From positions 1,398,244 through 1,462,243 of the forward strand of contig CBDDDJ010000003.1 of assembly GCA_965226475.1 (NCBI GenBank): DNA of 64,000 bases. The letters run 5' to 3'. The DNA comes from JASLMY01 sp965226475 (lineage in GTDB: Bacteria > Pseudomonadota > Alphaproteobacteria > GCA-2731375). A program made the translations under genes and the position numbers. The notes under the pieces are model-generated. The model ran no database searches. It saw only the letters and a list, made by a program, of their open reading frames with translations, and had not been told where the DNA came from. This document shows, piece by piece, positions 40,487 to 49,390 of the stretch (its first letter is position 1; each line of letters starts with the position of its first letter).

Positions 40487-41626
40487 CTAGACCCACTTTG
40501 AAGGCGCTTCAATCAATAGACCGCTCGAGTGCTTTTGCGGTGTTCGAGGAGCATCCCGTCCAAGCCCCTCCAGGACACCGATTATCGGATTAGAAATTGC
40601 TTTACGCAATCTCCCCGCCCCCTTAAGCTTCTCACCACACATCGAACATGTACGTCCCGCCTTCGGCGTGAACGCATCATCTCCAACACTGAACTCCGAT
40701 TTGCCACATCCTATGCAAGTCAATGACACAATGCGATTTTCTATGTGAGGCAAAACGCTTTGCGCCATGAGTGTCCTCACCATCACAGGATCTAAACTTA
40801 TTCCGTCGATTACCACCTCAGAGTAGGTGTCGTCGAGTGACCGTGTTTCACCATTAACTTCAAACGCATGGACATGAATACCCTCTTCTTCCGCATCATC
40901 CGACGTCCATACAAACGCCGGATTGGAACCCCAAACCTGGATTCCACCTGGAAAGTCTCGCTGTGCCAAATTGAGAGATCTTGACGATTTGCGCGGATTT
41001 CCACACTCACTACTGAAGTAGCGGTGAACGCGACGTATTGGGTTACCGATGCCAGGAATCGAGTCCCGAAAGTACTTCCCGCAACCAGCGCAGAGATGCC
41101 GCTGATGTACATGCACGCTAAACCAGTCTTTATCGAGATGTGAATAACCGCAATATGGACATAACGCATGCCGCATCTCAAAACAAAATATTGTGCTCAC
41201 CATATAGTAAATAGCCTCTAACTCAGACAAAAACAATTCACTCTGAGATATCCCACCTCCTGTCAACCGAACCGCACGAACTGTCCTATCGACATCTTTC
41301 GCGCCGTTACGTGTCTTCCTGGCATGAACATGGATACCGCGTTCCAGAGGGAGGCGAGTAGTATCATAAATTGGAGGAACAGCGCCCCATAGGGCTACCC
41401 CTCCTGGGTATTCGTCAATATTCAGAAGCATTGTCTCAGCCGCAGATACAGGTGCAATGTGGGCTGCTCGGCAGTGCAATGCAGCTCGTCCGTACTTAGC
41501 AGTTGCATCCGCCTTATGGGTCAGACACCAATATCTCGTTCCTCCATCTCTCCGCTTTCCTACCGGAGTAATATTGCAATCTACTGTATCGCTGATGATC
41601 GGCTTTCCCTCAGAATTCTGTGTCAT
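40487..41626 (-). CDS. Uncharacterised 379-aa protein with two PGG..WG..GIHVHA domains and zinc ribbons
   Basis: Not a family I recognise. The sequence shows an internal duplication: residues about 72-142 (YPGGVALWG, GIHVHA at 97-102) and about 225-295 (FPGGIQVWG, GIHVHA at 249-254). Each is followed by paired CxxC motifs: CPYC 156-159 with CAGC 179-182, and CIGC 304-307 with CSMC 327-330, i.e. two zinc ribbons. An excellent GGGAGGAATTC site precedes the ATG at 41626. AT-richer than the surroundings. It is last in a minus-strand cluster with an Nmad2-like protein and a toxin-antitoxin pair, so a role in nucleic-acid binding or defence is plausible but unproven. Confidence 0.8.
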   Translation of the reverse strand: MTQNSEGKPIISDTVDCNITPVGKRRDGGTRYWCLTHKADATAKYGRAALHCRAAHIAPVSAAETMLLNIDEYPGGVALWGAVPPIYDTTRLPLERGIHVHARKTRNGAKDVDRTVRAVRLTGGGISQSELFLSELEAIYYMVSTIFCFEMRHALCPYCGYSHLDKDWFSVHVHQRHLCAGCGKYFRDSIPGIGNPIRRVHRYFSSECGNPRKSSRSLNLAQRDFPGGIQVWGSNPAFVWTSDDAEEEGIHVHAFEVNGETRSLDDTYSEVVIDGISLDPVMVRTLMAQSVLPHIENRIVSLTCIGCGKSEFSVGDDAFTPKAGRTCSMCGEKLKGAGRLRKAISNPIIGVLEGLGRDAPRTPQKHSSGLLIEAPSKWV

Positions 41627-41726
41627 GAATTCCTCCCGGTAGACGCCAGTTGGTGATATCTCGTAGAAACACTACACATACTATGACGCTAAGAAGCATG
41701 ATCTAGAGAAAGTAACCAATTTTGCA

Positions 41727-42257
41727 TCACATGCACCTGTTTTTATCTAATTGAGATCCCCAGCGTCCGATGATTTCGATTGGAGACTTACCGTTCTTGC
41801 GCAGCACGTCCCGCAATACATCCAGTGTCTGTTCTCGAGCGAGCGAAATTCCGTTTGGAGACTTCGGCGCAATGTTCCTTTCGCCCAAAAGATAATTGGG
41901 AAGACGTTTGTCGAAATTCGGATGATCATCAAGATGATGTTGTGACCCATTTGCGTTGACGATGATATTGCCGGTCAACTGCCCGTCTTCGCGTCTGTGC
42001 AACCGACGGCCCGGGTATTCGACATAGGCGTCTCGAGCATTCATCTTTCGTACCACTTCGAAACCGCACATCACGAACTGTTTGGCATTGTTGACCTTGC
42101 CAGTGACGACAAAAATGTGATCGCCGATACGTACTTGGCGACGGATATCTGGGCGACAAGCACCCAAGCTTGGATTGGGCCCCAAGTACGGATCCTTGAC
42201 ATGTCGTCCAAGCAGAGGATCGTATCCGCTGCTTGTTATGAAAATCTTTCCGATCAT
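41727..42257 (-). CDS. Nmad2-like (nucleotide modification associated domain 2) protein
   Basis: A 176-residue protein. The opening GKIFITSSGYDPLLGRHVKD, then GPNPSLGACRPDIRRQVRIG, DHIFVVTGKVNNAKQFVMCG and FEVVRKMNARDAYVEYP follow the Nmad2 layout: an N-terminal strand, the C-x-P-x-IR motif, GDxIxxxTG and a strand pair. That family was proposed to take part in DNA base hypermodification or its recognition. AGGTGAG before the ATG at 42257 supports that start. It lies 30 bp downstream of the ImmA/IrrE gene and 100 bp before the zinc-ribbon gene. Assignment is by pattern recall only. Confidence 0.6.
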   Translation of the reverse strand: MIGKIFITSSGYDPLLGRHVKDPYLGPNPSLGACRPDIRRQVRIGDHIFVVTGKVNNAKQFVMCGFEVVRKMNARDAYVEYPGRRLHRREDGQLTGNIIVNANGSQHHLDDHPNFDKRLPNYLLGERNIAPKSPNGISLAREQTLDVLRDVLRKNGKSPIEIIGRWGSQLDKNRCM

Positions 42258-42287
42258 CGTTCTCACCTAATTCTTTGGACCGTCGGT

Positions 42288-43403
42288 CTACTGAATTTTC
42301 CACTGCAACTTCTGTTTCAGAGAATTGCCCTGGTAGGCGGCCAAAAGCCCCATGTGTTGAAGACGACCAACAACAATGCCGGGAGATACTCCTACCTCGC
42401 GCGAAAAGTCATGAACGTCATCACTAGAAAAACTTTGGCGTCGAACGAAACCTGAAAGATCAGCAGGTGGGATTAGTGTATCCGCAGCAAATTGATTGGC
42501 TTCTGCTTCGTATTGCTCCATTTCTGGGTCAACAATACGATCAAAGAGATCGTGCGCAGCATTATCGAGGATAAATGAACGCATTCGTTTATGAAGCAAC
42601 AAATGTCCTAGCTCGTGAAAAAAAGAAAACCACATCTGGTCGTCTGTCTTATATCGAAGTGAAAGGCCGATAAGTGCCTTTCGATTTGATAACCATCGTG
42701 CACAACCGCTAATTCCAGAATGGGGTAATTCTGGCACCCACACGACGGCCACGCCTGCTGTTGCACATAGTGTTTGCACGGCCCCTGCCGCCTCTTCCAC
42801 TCGCTGTGTCGTCAACCGCCGGAGCTCTCCAATAAGGGAACGAAGCAGCTCCTCGTTGAAGTCTGCCGTCTCAATATCGGCAGCCACGAGTTCTGTTTCC
42901 CGAACCCATGCCGAAATCGACGCCATACTCCTAGAAAATTGTCTAGTTTGTCTGTAAGCAACGTCACAGTTCTTCCACACTGCTTCCCAACTTTCTGGGG
43001 AAGAAACTCCTAAGAAATTGAGCAACATGTCGACGTCCGATTTCGCCGGCTGGAGAGAGAAACTAAATTGCCTCATATCCCGCAAGGGGAAAGTGCGTGC
43101 CCAATCTTTCCATGCAATGGATTGTGTAAGTTCTTGGCGCCTGGCTTCAGCTTCGTCAAATTGTCTCTGCAGATTTAGCCACAAATGCGCCGGACGCCGA
43201 AAAACACGTTCCAAGGTCAAGGCTGTACTGGCGGTGACAGATGCCTTCCCGTTGCATATTACACTAATGGTCTTAGGCGCCAGGCCAGTGCGACGCGCTA
43301 GATCGCGTTGCGACCATCCGTAATACTCTAGGTACTCGCCAATCACCTCTCCAGGGTGCGGTGCTGCCACTGGGTGGACGGAAATGCGGTCATTGCTATC
43401 CAT
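42288..43403 (-). CDS. HigA-type antitoxin: XRE helix-turn-helix fused to ImmA/IrrE peptidase
   Basis: 371 residues. Residues about 15-80 are a HigA-like HTH (PGEVIGEYLEYYGWSQRDLA, RRTGLAPKTISVICNGKASV, ALTLERVFRRPAHLWLNLQ). The C-terminal half is an ImmA/IrrE (M78) domain with MWFSFFHELGHLLLHKR, the HExxH zinc motif, and DPEMEQYEAEANQFAADTLI carrying the third ligand. The start overlaps the stop of the HigB-like toxin by 8 bases, so the pair is coupled. The protein should neutralise and repress, with the peptidase perhaps releasing repression. Confidence 0.85.
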   Translation of the reverse strand: MDSNDRISVHPVAAPHPGEVIGEYLEYYGWSQRDLARRTGLAPKTISVICNGKASVTASTALTLERVFRRPAHLWLNLQRQFDEAEARRQELTQSIAWKDWARTFPLRDMRQFSFSLQPAKSDVDMLLNFLGVSSPESWEAVWKNCDVAYRQTRQFSRSMASISAWVRETELVAADIETADFNEELLRSLIGELRRLTTQRVEEAAGAVQTLCATAGVAVVWVPELPHSGISGCARWLSNRKALIGLSLRYKTDDQMWFSFFHELGHLLLHKRMRSFILDNAAHDLFDRIVDPEMEQYEAEANQFAADTLIPPADLSGFVRRQSFSSDDVHDFSREVGVSPGIVVGRLQHMGLLAAYQGNSLKQKLQWKIQ

Positions 43404-43743
43404 GGGTGTCCTCAATCCCTATTACTTCGATTGCGGTTATAGAACCCCATCGTTCCTGCTCGTTGGAGCGATCTTGTGCCGGAGTATCTTCGATCGGTCT
43501 GAACAACAGGCGGTATGGCTGCTTTAGGTCGATCGAAAACGTGCCCGCCAGATCACCCTTCAGTTCATGACAACGCTCAGGTCCCGAGTTCGACGGCCAG
43601 AACGCTGCCAGAGACTCTGCAGCTCGTAGAACTGCTAAGCGAGCTGTTAGCTTTTTGGACATTGCTGCTCCAAGGCGCTTTTTGCAGACAGCCTCGTCTT
43701 CGAGGGCTGCCTTGAGCTTGTTGTCCTTGGCAAAGATTTCCAT
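43396..43743 (-). CDS. HigB/RelE-family toxin
   Basis: 115 residues. Motifs are KKLTARLAVLRAAESLAAFW, GPERCHELKGDLAGTFSIDL and KQPYRLLFRP, typical of the HigB 'killer' branch of the RelE/ParE fold, with basic residues for ribosome-bound mRNA cleavage. First gene of the minus-strand cluster. The promoter region upstream has an inverted repeat (43783-43802). Confidence 0.8.
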   Translation of the reverse strand: MEIFAKDNKLKAALEDEAVCKKRLGAAMSKKLTARLAVLRAAESLAAFWPSNSGPERCHELKGDLAGTFSIDLKQPYRLLFRPIEDTPAQDRSNEQERWGSITAIEVIGIEDTHG

Positions 43744-43782
43744 GCGTTTCCTATTAGGTAATCCTTTCCGATGGATGCAGAG

Positions 43783-43802
43783 TACCCATATGGTAACGGG
43801 TA
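43783..43802. promoter_or_regulatory. Inverted-repeat operator candidate for the HigB/HigA cluster
   Basis: TACCC (43783-43787) and GGGTA (43798-43802) form an inverted repeat around CATATGG, 40 bp before the toxin start, a usual place for HigA autorepression. Confidence 0.45.
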
Positions 43803-44734
43803 GGCAGACGGGTGTCAAGCGCGGACTGTGAGCGCCCTTTCACGGCATTTCGCCCACCTGGGCCACCACGGTCGGGGCAAGGTCCCGACCAGCCGTTTCG
43901 GCACCCGGGCCAAACGCAATCACCTCCGCAGCCTCACGGAAGTAGTAAGCGCCGCCGGAGACCACCTCACAGCGGTTGCGCCAGCGCGGCGACACCCTCA
44001 CAGCAACTAGGCGTTCAACCCGAAGGCCTCGAGTCGGGCGGTTCGGCGGGACGCAGCAGAGGGACGTCTCGAGGGCGTCCTCCCCGCTCCCTTTCCGACC
44101 GATCTCGCCTTCGCCGGCGAGGCCTGATCCTGCAGGATGACGCATTGCCGCTGTGACGGCGGACAGCGATCTCAAGCCTTGGCAGCTCGCACAACTGCTG
44201 CGCGCCCGGTTCTTTTCGCCCAGCGACGACTCCTCCAGGGACCCCGCGCCTCTCCCCCACGAACAAGCCTCTCGTCACGGTTTCTCTCGACTCGCGCGGG
44301 AAACCCCACGCCGAGATCCGGAACGGCCGCGCTCGCGTGCGCATCATCGACGGCTGACCCCGCCCCGCAGCCTGCGGAGCCGGTATCGGCTGCCGTCCGG
44401 TTGAGCGAGGGCCGGGGCACAGAAGCAATTCCGCAGCTTCCGTGTACGTCATCCAACCAACCGAGGTCGCCACCATGAAGCTCCACGCCCCATCCGTCCG
44501 GGAAGCCGCGCCCCGCCCACGCCATACACCGGCGAGGACGCCCAGAAGGCCGCCATCGCCCATGCCGTCTCGACCGAGATCCACTGGATGCTACCACTCC
44601 ACCGCATCGTATCCATCACCGTCGACGGCGACGACATCGCGGTCGAGCTCGACCCCAGTACCCGCGACTTCCGCGACCCCTAAGCGCGATTCGCACCGAA
44701 GCGCCCCTGCCGCCACTTCTTCACCAAACGTTCG
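43803..44734. other. Degraded accessory DNA
   Basis: High-GC stretch without a convincing intact gene. Fragments with coding look include DLKPWQLAQLLRARFFSPSD near 44165 and HWMLPLHRIVSITVDGDDIA near 44580, the latter ending at a stop near 44684. They resemble small plasmid-borne genes but are too short to assign. Confidence 0.5.
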
Positions 44735-45264
44735 TCACTCTTCCAGCGCGCGCAACATCCTCAACGCAATTTCGTCAACCGTGTTGAAGTCCGCCAACAT
44801 CTGACAATGAAAATAAACGAACCTGGACTGTTCCTTGAACGAGTGCGTGGTCACTGGAAGAAACGAAATTAGCTCGTTCTGGGCATTCTCCAATGCCTCT
44901 GCTTCTGCGTATTCTCCTCTCCTTATTGCATCCAGAATCTCTGCTCCCTTCCTTTCGTACTCTTCTGCATTCTCGTCCGTCACAAGACTGGGTGGAATGT
45001 AGAGAGGTATTCGGTGCGCGAGAGCGTGCCTGAAACTCGTGAGGTACTCCCACCATGATTCGATTCCATTCAGATAATCGTTGAATCCTTCCGGCAACGA
45101 CTCCATGACTCTCGTGTAATTCTTCCCGAATCCAATGCTTGCGGGTGCCAGTGACTTTCCATCTGCTTTCTTTACTTGCCTTTCCGCCACCCAGATATGC
45201 GCCAGATTGTCGATGCTTCCGAACGTATTGAACACGAACGCCTGTAGATAGACCGTCGCGCCCC

Positions 45265-46551
45265 CAGGGCAGTTCAGCGCTCTTGATTTGAACTGAGTCC
45301 GATATGTCACAGGTTGGAGGCATAATGGGTTCGACCACAAAATGTAGGGTTCGCACAGCACGATTCATGTGAATCTATCCCAGGCAACCGAAACCAAGGA
45401 CGGTTGCCATGGACACCGCATTCACCCACCTGCTCGCCATGCTGTGCGATATCGCCGATCCCCGTCGGGCGGAAGGCAAGCTTTACGGGCTGCCCCACGT
45501 GTTTCTGTTCTCGATCCTCGCGGTCATGGCGGGGGCCAATTCCTACCGCGCGATCCACAGCTTCATCGACGTTCACCTGCATCGGCTCAAGCAGACCTTC
45601 GGGCTGAACTGGCGGCGCGCGCCGGCTTACACCACGGTGCGCGGGATCCTTCAGGGTGTTGCGGCGGGCGACGTCGAGGCCGTGTTCCGTCTGCACGCAC
45701 AGATCCTGAACGAGAGCGCCGCGTGCCAAGGCATGCGCGTGGTCGCCTTCGACGGCAAGACGTTGCGCGGCAGCTTCGACAAGTTCACCGACACCCGGCC
45801 GGCCCACCTGGTCAGCGCCTTCGCCGCCGACAGCGCCCTGGTGCTGGGCCATCTCGAGATCGACGACAAGTCCAACGAGATCCCGGCCGTCCAGCGCCTG
45901 CTCGGTGAACTCGGGCTGGCCAACAGCGTGGTCACCGTGGATGCGCTGCATTGTCAAAAAAAACCTTCGAACGCGCCGCTCAAAGGGGCTTACGCCTGAT
46001 CGCCCAGGTGAAGGCCAACCAGCCGACCCTTCTCGGCGACGTACAACGGCTATGCGACGAGCACGAGCCGATCGACCGCCATGAGACCACCGACACCGCG
46101 CGGGCGCGCCACGAGACACGCCACATCGAGGTGTTCGACGCGGGCGCCTATTTCCACGACACCGAATGGGCACCCTTCATCGCCGCCGTCATCCGGGTCC
46201 AACGCCGCCGCCTCGTACGCAACACCGCGACCGGCCTCTGGAACTTGGCCAGCGAAACCTCCTACCACGTGTCGAACGCCGTGTTCTCCGCCCACGCCGC
46301 CGGCGGCGCCATCCGGGCACACTGGGGGATTGAAAACCGGCACCACTATCCGCGTGATGTCACCATGGGCGAGGACGCCTGTCGCGTCCGCAAAAACCCC
46401 GGCATTCTCGCTCGCATCCGCAGTTTCGCCGCCAACATCATGCGCGCCAACAACGTCGCCAACATGACCGACGCGCGTTATCGAAACGCCATCGGCGGAC
46501 TCGACCAGTTGTTCACCTATCACACGAAGTAATGAGCGTTGAACAGCCCTG
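45265..46551 (+). mobile_element. ISAs1-family insertion sequence with perfect 10-bp target duplication
   Basis: The left end CAGGGCAGTTCAGCGCTC at 45265 matches the right end, which in reverse complement reads CAGGGCTGTTCAACGCTC from 46551. Identical gtcgcgcccc decamers flank it at 45255-45264 and 46552-46561. Size is 1287 bp. The intact duplication implies recent insertion into the HEPN-like gene. Confidence 0.92.
45409..46532 (+). CDS. ISAs1-family transposase read through a poly-A frameshift
   Basis: The first frame (45409-45999) has the DDE_Tnp_1-associated N-terminus (LLAMLCDIADPRRAEGKLYG, LPHVFLFSILAVMAGANSYR) and VVAFDGKTLRGSFDKF (Asp), reaching VDALHCQK at an eight-A run (45956-45963). 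The second frame continues KKTFERAAQRGLRLIAQVKA, HIEVFDAGAYFHDTEW, and WGIENRHHYPRDVTMGEDAC (Glu). Family members read smoothly through as HCQKKTFE, which needs nine A's or a -1 slip. Either slippage makes the full protein or one A has been lost. Confidence 0.85.
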
Positions 46552-46796
46552 GTCGCGCCCCGAACCGTCTCTTCTTCTGGAACGTCAGCACGTTCCGGCG
46601 GTAGCCTTTCGAATACGCCCTGAATGCAATGCGCCATTATCTGTATCCGACGGCAAAAGCCGTGACGCGCGTACTCCACAGCGTGTTCATCTCTGAATTG
46701 CCTCAATACATAACTCTCCATCAAGCGAGTTTTCTTCCCCATCAACTCCCCATAGTCGTCGTATATCTGATCCAGATGCTCGCCCGAGTACTGCAT

Positions 46797-47086
46797 CTCT
46801 TGCCCCCGCGTTTCCCGGTTTTGGCCGGTAAGATGCGCCCCGTCCATCAGCCCGCCCAACCGGTCCGTAGTGTAGGCGGTAAGCCGCTCCCCGGCACGGA
46901 CCTCTTCGAACACGCGCCCGCGCCGCCGCGAGCGCAATGGCCGCCAGACGGGCACGACGTTCGTGTCCGCTGGCGCGGGGCCTGCGGCGTGATCGCGGCG
47001 GCGCGGCCGCCGGTGTAGTGGGGTTGCCGACGATTCGGGACAAGCCCCACTGGTACCACGGCGCACACCCGAATCCGATCCCCCGA
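46797..47086. other. Short gene-poor stretch
   Basis: Minus-strand coding character continues in frame upstream of the HEPN-like start (RLTAYTTDRLGGLMDGAHLT), but no family is recognised; it may be the tail of another lost gene. Confidence 0.35.
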
Positions 47087-47705
47087 CACGCGCGACCTCT
47101 TCTGGCTCATCCCACACGACCGGGGCGCCGAAATTTCGGTGCGCGACCGCAAGGCGGGGCATCATCCAGCGCGCAACCAGGCCATGATCCCGACCTTCAT
47201 TTCCGGGTGGAACCCGGCGGCGCTCAAGGCGAGCATCTCGTTCGGCCTGCCCGACCGCGACGATCTCGCGTCACCGCCTCAGGCCGCAGAACGCCGCTAT
47301 GCCTTGCGGGTCGTGAAACAGCGTCTGCATCAGGATTCGTTCCGGGCAGCCGTCATCACCGCGTACAGCGGTCGCTGCGCCCTGTTTGGACTGCGCGAAC
47401 ACCGGCTGCTCGATGCGGCGCATATCGTTTCCGACAAGGACGAACTACTGGGCCAGCCGGTCGTGCCCAACGGCCTGCCACTATCCAAGATCCACCACGC
47501 CGCGTTCGATGCCGACCTGATCGGCATCGATCCAGATTATCGGGTCCATGTCTCCGGGCATCTTCTCGAGCAGCGCGACGGTCCGATGCTGGAAGCCCTG
47601 AAACAAATTCGGGGTAGTGTCCTGCATCTGCCGAAACGGGCGGGGGACCGTCCCGACCGGGACCGTCTGGCGTTACGGTTCGAGCGTTTCAAGGCTGCAG
47701 CCTGA
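47087..47705 (+). pseudogene. HNH endonuclease domain protein, 5' truncated
   Basis: The C-terminal HNH_2-type domain is complete: SFRAAVITAYSGRCALFGLR, EHRLLDAAHIVSDKDELLGQ, VVPNGLPLSKIHHAAFDADL and IGIDPDYRVHVSGHLLEQ, with the AHI histidine, NGLPLSKIHHAAFD and following residues forming the His-metal finger. The frame is open from about 47021 but has no credible start before the DTRDLFWLIPHDRGAE block, and homologues carry a longer N-terminal recognition domain. The first ATG-like start (47139) would drop part of the conserved region. Confidence 0.65.
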
Positions 47706-47843
47706 AAGGCCGACCTCCCTGGAATTGCTGCCGACTGGGCCAACCCGCCAGTAACCGGCACCCCGGCCGCCAACCAGACATTTCCGTCTACTCGGACGAA
47801 CGCACCGCTGCGGCGCCCGGCAAACCGGCCTTTCCTCGCAAGC

Positions 47844-48173
47844 TCAACGCCGCTCGCGCTGCCCAGCTCTCGGCGTACCCGACGGTCTTTTCGACCTGGC
47901 TCCCGGTTGCCGCAGATTGCGCGTGTATTCGCAATCCGGAAAGTTCGAGTAGCCCAGCAAGCGCCCGAACCGGCCCATTCTGGTTTCCAGCCAGCCGCCG
48001 CAGGAAGGACAGCCCTCGATCGATCCGCCGCAGTCGCGGCAGCGGACCGTCGCCCACCGCCTGCCGCCTGTGTCTTGGCGCTGCCGACGAGGGACCGGCT
48101 CCTCCCCGGCGTGATAGCCGAAAACAATACAACCCGGCCACCGGATCGCCCGAACGGAGGGCATGGCGTCCAT
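47844..48173 (-). pseudogene. Topoisomerase-IA-type zinc-finger fragment
   Basis: The minus-strand frame contains EGCPSCGGWLETRMGRFGRL then LGYSNFPDCEYTRN. The CPxCGG..L..R.GRFG.FLGCSNYPxCxYT layout is the C4 zinc finger found at the ends of topoisomerase I and many helicases or nucleases; the third Cys is replaced by Tyr (LGYSN). The parent protein's catalytic part is absent. Confidence 0.5.
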
Positions 48174-48353
48174 TCCCCCTCCACAAGCCTATGCGGATGC
48201 CCGGTGCGACACACACCGGAATTGCTTCCCGCCGACGGCTCACGATCCGGGGGCGGGACCTCCACCGGTCATGCATGGACCAGGGCCGCTCCACTCGGAC
48301 CGTTCACGCAGAACGCACCCCCACCACCCTGTCTCCCGCGTTCTGGACGACCT

Positions 48354-48743
48354 TCAGCCCTCCTTGCCGCGGCCACGGGCGCATTCCTTCACATGATGCA
48401 TCATCACGGAATCGATCTTCGGCTTGTCCCACTTATACGTCGCCGGCCGCACATAGTCGCTGAACGCCACGAAATCCGGGTCCTCACCCTTGACGAAAAA
48501 CGTATAGATCTTGTTCACGATCTCGCGCATCAGGTCACGCATCTCGTTCTCGTCGAAACGCGACACTTCCGGCCAAGGAATTCCCCGGCCCTCGGCATCG
48601 ACCACGACAACGTCCGAATAGTCCCCGGTATGGGTGATGGGGGACAGACCCTCGTGCAAAGTCTCGAGCCTCGATTGCCTGACGCACATCAGCGCCAGGA
48701 TCCTGGTAAACGCCGGAACCTTCCTTCGTTCCCTGGCATCCAT
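48354..48743 (-). CDS. Uncharacterised 129-aa accessory protein
   Basis: Starts MDARERRKVPAFTRILALMC. It has SPITHTGDYSDVVVVDAEGR, WPEVSRFDENEMRDLMREIV and YTFFVKGEDPDFVAFSDYVR, with a basic CARGRGKEG end. Composition is that of a real small soluble protein, and it resembles hypothetical proteins of plasmid accessory regions. Family not recognised. Confidence 0.55.
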   Translation of the reverse strand: MDARERRKVPAFTRILALMCVRQSRLETLHEGLSPITHTGDYSDVVVVDAEGRGIPWPEVSRFDENEMRDLMREIVNKIYTFFVKGEDPDFVAFSDYVRPATYKWDKPKIDSVMMHHVKECARGRGKEG

Positions 48744-48879
48744 GTGACGTCTCCAACTCCGTGTATGTGACAGTCCAACGAACCTTGCCCCGGGACGGCC
48801 ACAATTTCCTCTCCCGAGGCTCGAATCGCCGACCGTTCGACCGCACCTGCCGATGGGCACCAACGCCTGTATGCCACGC

Positions 48880-49174
48880 CAGGCGCCGCCATGCCATCGC
48901 CTCCTATGGTCGCCGGATCGAGCCCTTTCTCCGCCTCGCCGCGGTCGGTGAGGCCAGATCGATCGACCGCCGAAACGCGTCGCCCGCAGCCTTCTCGCTT
49001 CGCTTGCCCCTGGTCTCCACGCCGACAAGCATGCGGTCCCGGCAGCTCTTCGCGCGCCGTGGTCCAACGGGCAGCCGGAAGGACAGATCGGCAGGCTGAA
49101 GGCCCCCAAGCGCCAGATGCACGGACGCGCCAACCTCGACCTGCTGCGAGCACGCCTCGTCGCCGCTGCATGAC
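48880..49174 (+). pseudogene. ISL3-family transposase C-terminal fragment
   Basis: The frame ends APWSNGQPEGQIGRLKAPKR, QMHGRANLDLLRARLVAAA and stop. WSNGQVEGQIxxLKxxKRQMYGRAxLDLLRARL is the ISL3 transposase ending, with the catalytic Glu in VEGQ (here PEGQ). Everything upstream of about 48880 is unrelated or too decayed. Confidence 0.75.
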
Positions 49175-49300
49175 GAAACGTCATCGAAAGTGAGCGAGAC
49201 CCGGCCTTGAAGGCCGATTGACCCCCCCCCCGATCCCTGGGACGCACCCTCCATGCCGTTCCCGTCTCGCCAGGAGGCTCTTCCGGCTGGACCAAATTGC

Positions 49301-49376
49301 TTGACATGGGAAACTGCGTTCCGCTATAGGGTGGTTCCCGTTTTGGGAACAATGTACTTGACGTGCAAACGGGAAC
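49301..49376 (+). promoter_or_regulatory. Promoter and palindromic operator of higBA copy 1
   Basis: -35 TTGACA (49301-49306), 18 bases, -10 TATAGG (49325-49330). Overlapping the expected start site, GTTCCCGTTTTGGGAAC (49334-49350) holds a GTTCCC/GGGAAC inverted repeat, and a further CAAACGGGAAC at 49366-49376 mirrors its left arm. This is the normal layout for HigA autorepression. Confidence 0.7.
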
Positions 49377-49390
49377 GGTGTAGTTATCCC

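Larger units (their letters stand above)
44735..46796 (-). pseudogene. HEPN-like protein gene split by ISAs1 (halves 46562-46796 and 44735-45264)
   Basis: The N-terminal half (MQYSGEHLDQIYDDYGELMG ... RLPPERADVPEEETVRGA) lies at 46562-46796, the C-terminal half at 44735-45264, and the ISAs1 element with one 10-bp duplication sits between. Removing the IS plus one repeat restores one frame of 765 bases (254 aa). The C-terminal half includes SFRHALAHRIPLYIPP, whose RHALAH is an R-x4-H motif as in HEPN nucleases, plus the acidic-helical NAEEYERKGAEILDAI and THSFKEQSRFVYFHCQMLAD. HEPN proteins are RNases common in defence and toxin systems; here the HEPN link is inferred from the motif. AT-richer than the flanks. 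Confidence 0.7.
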
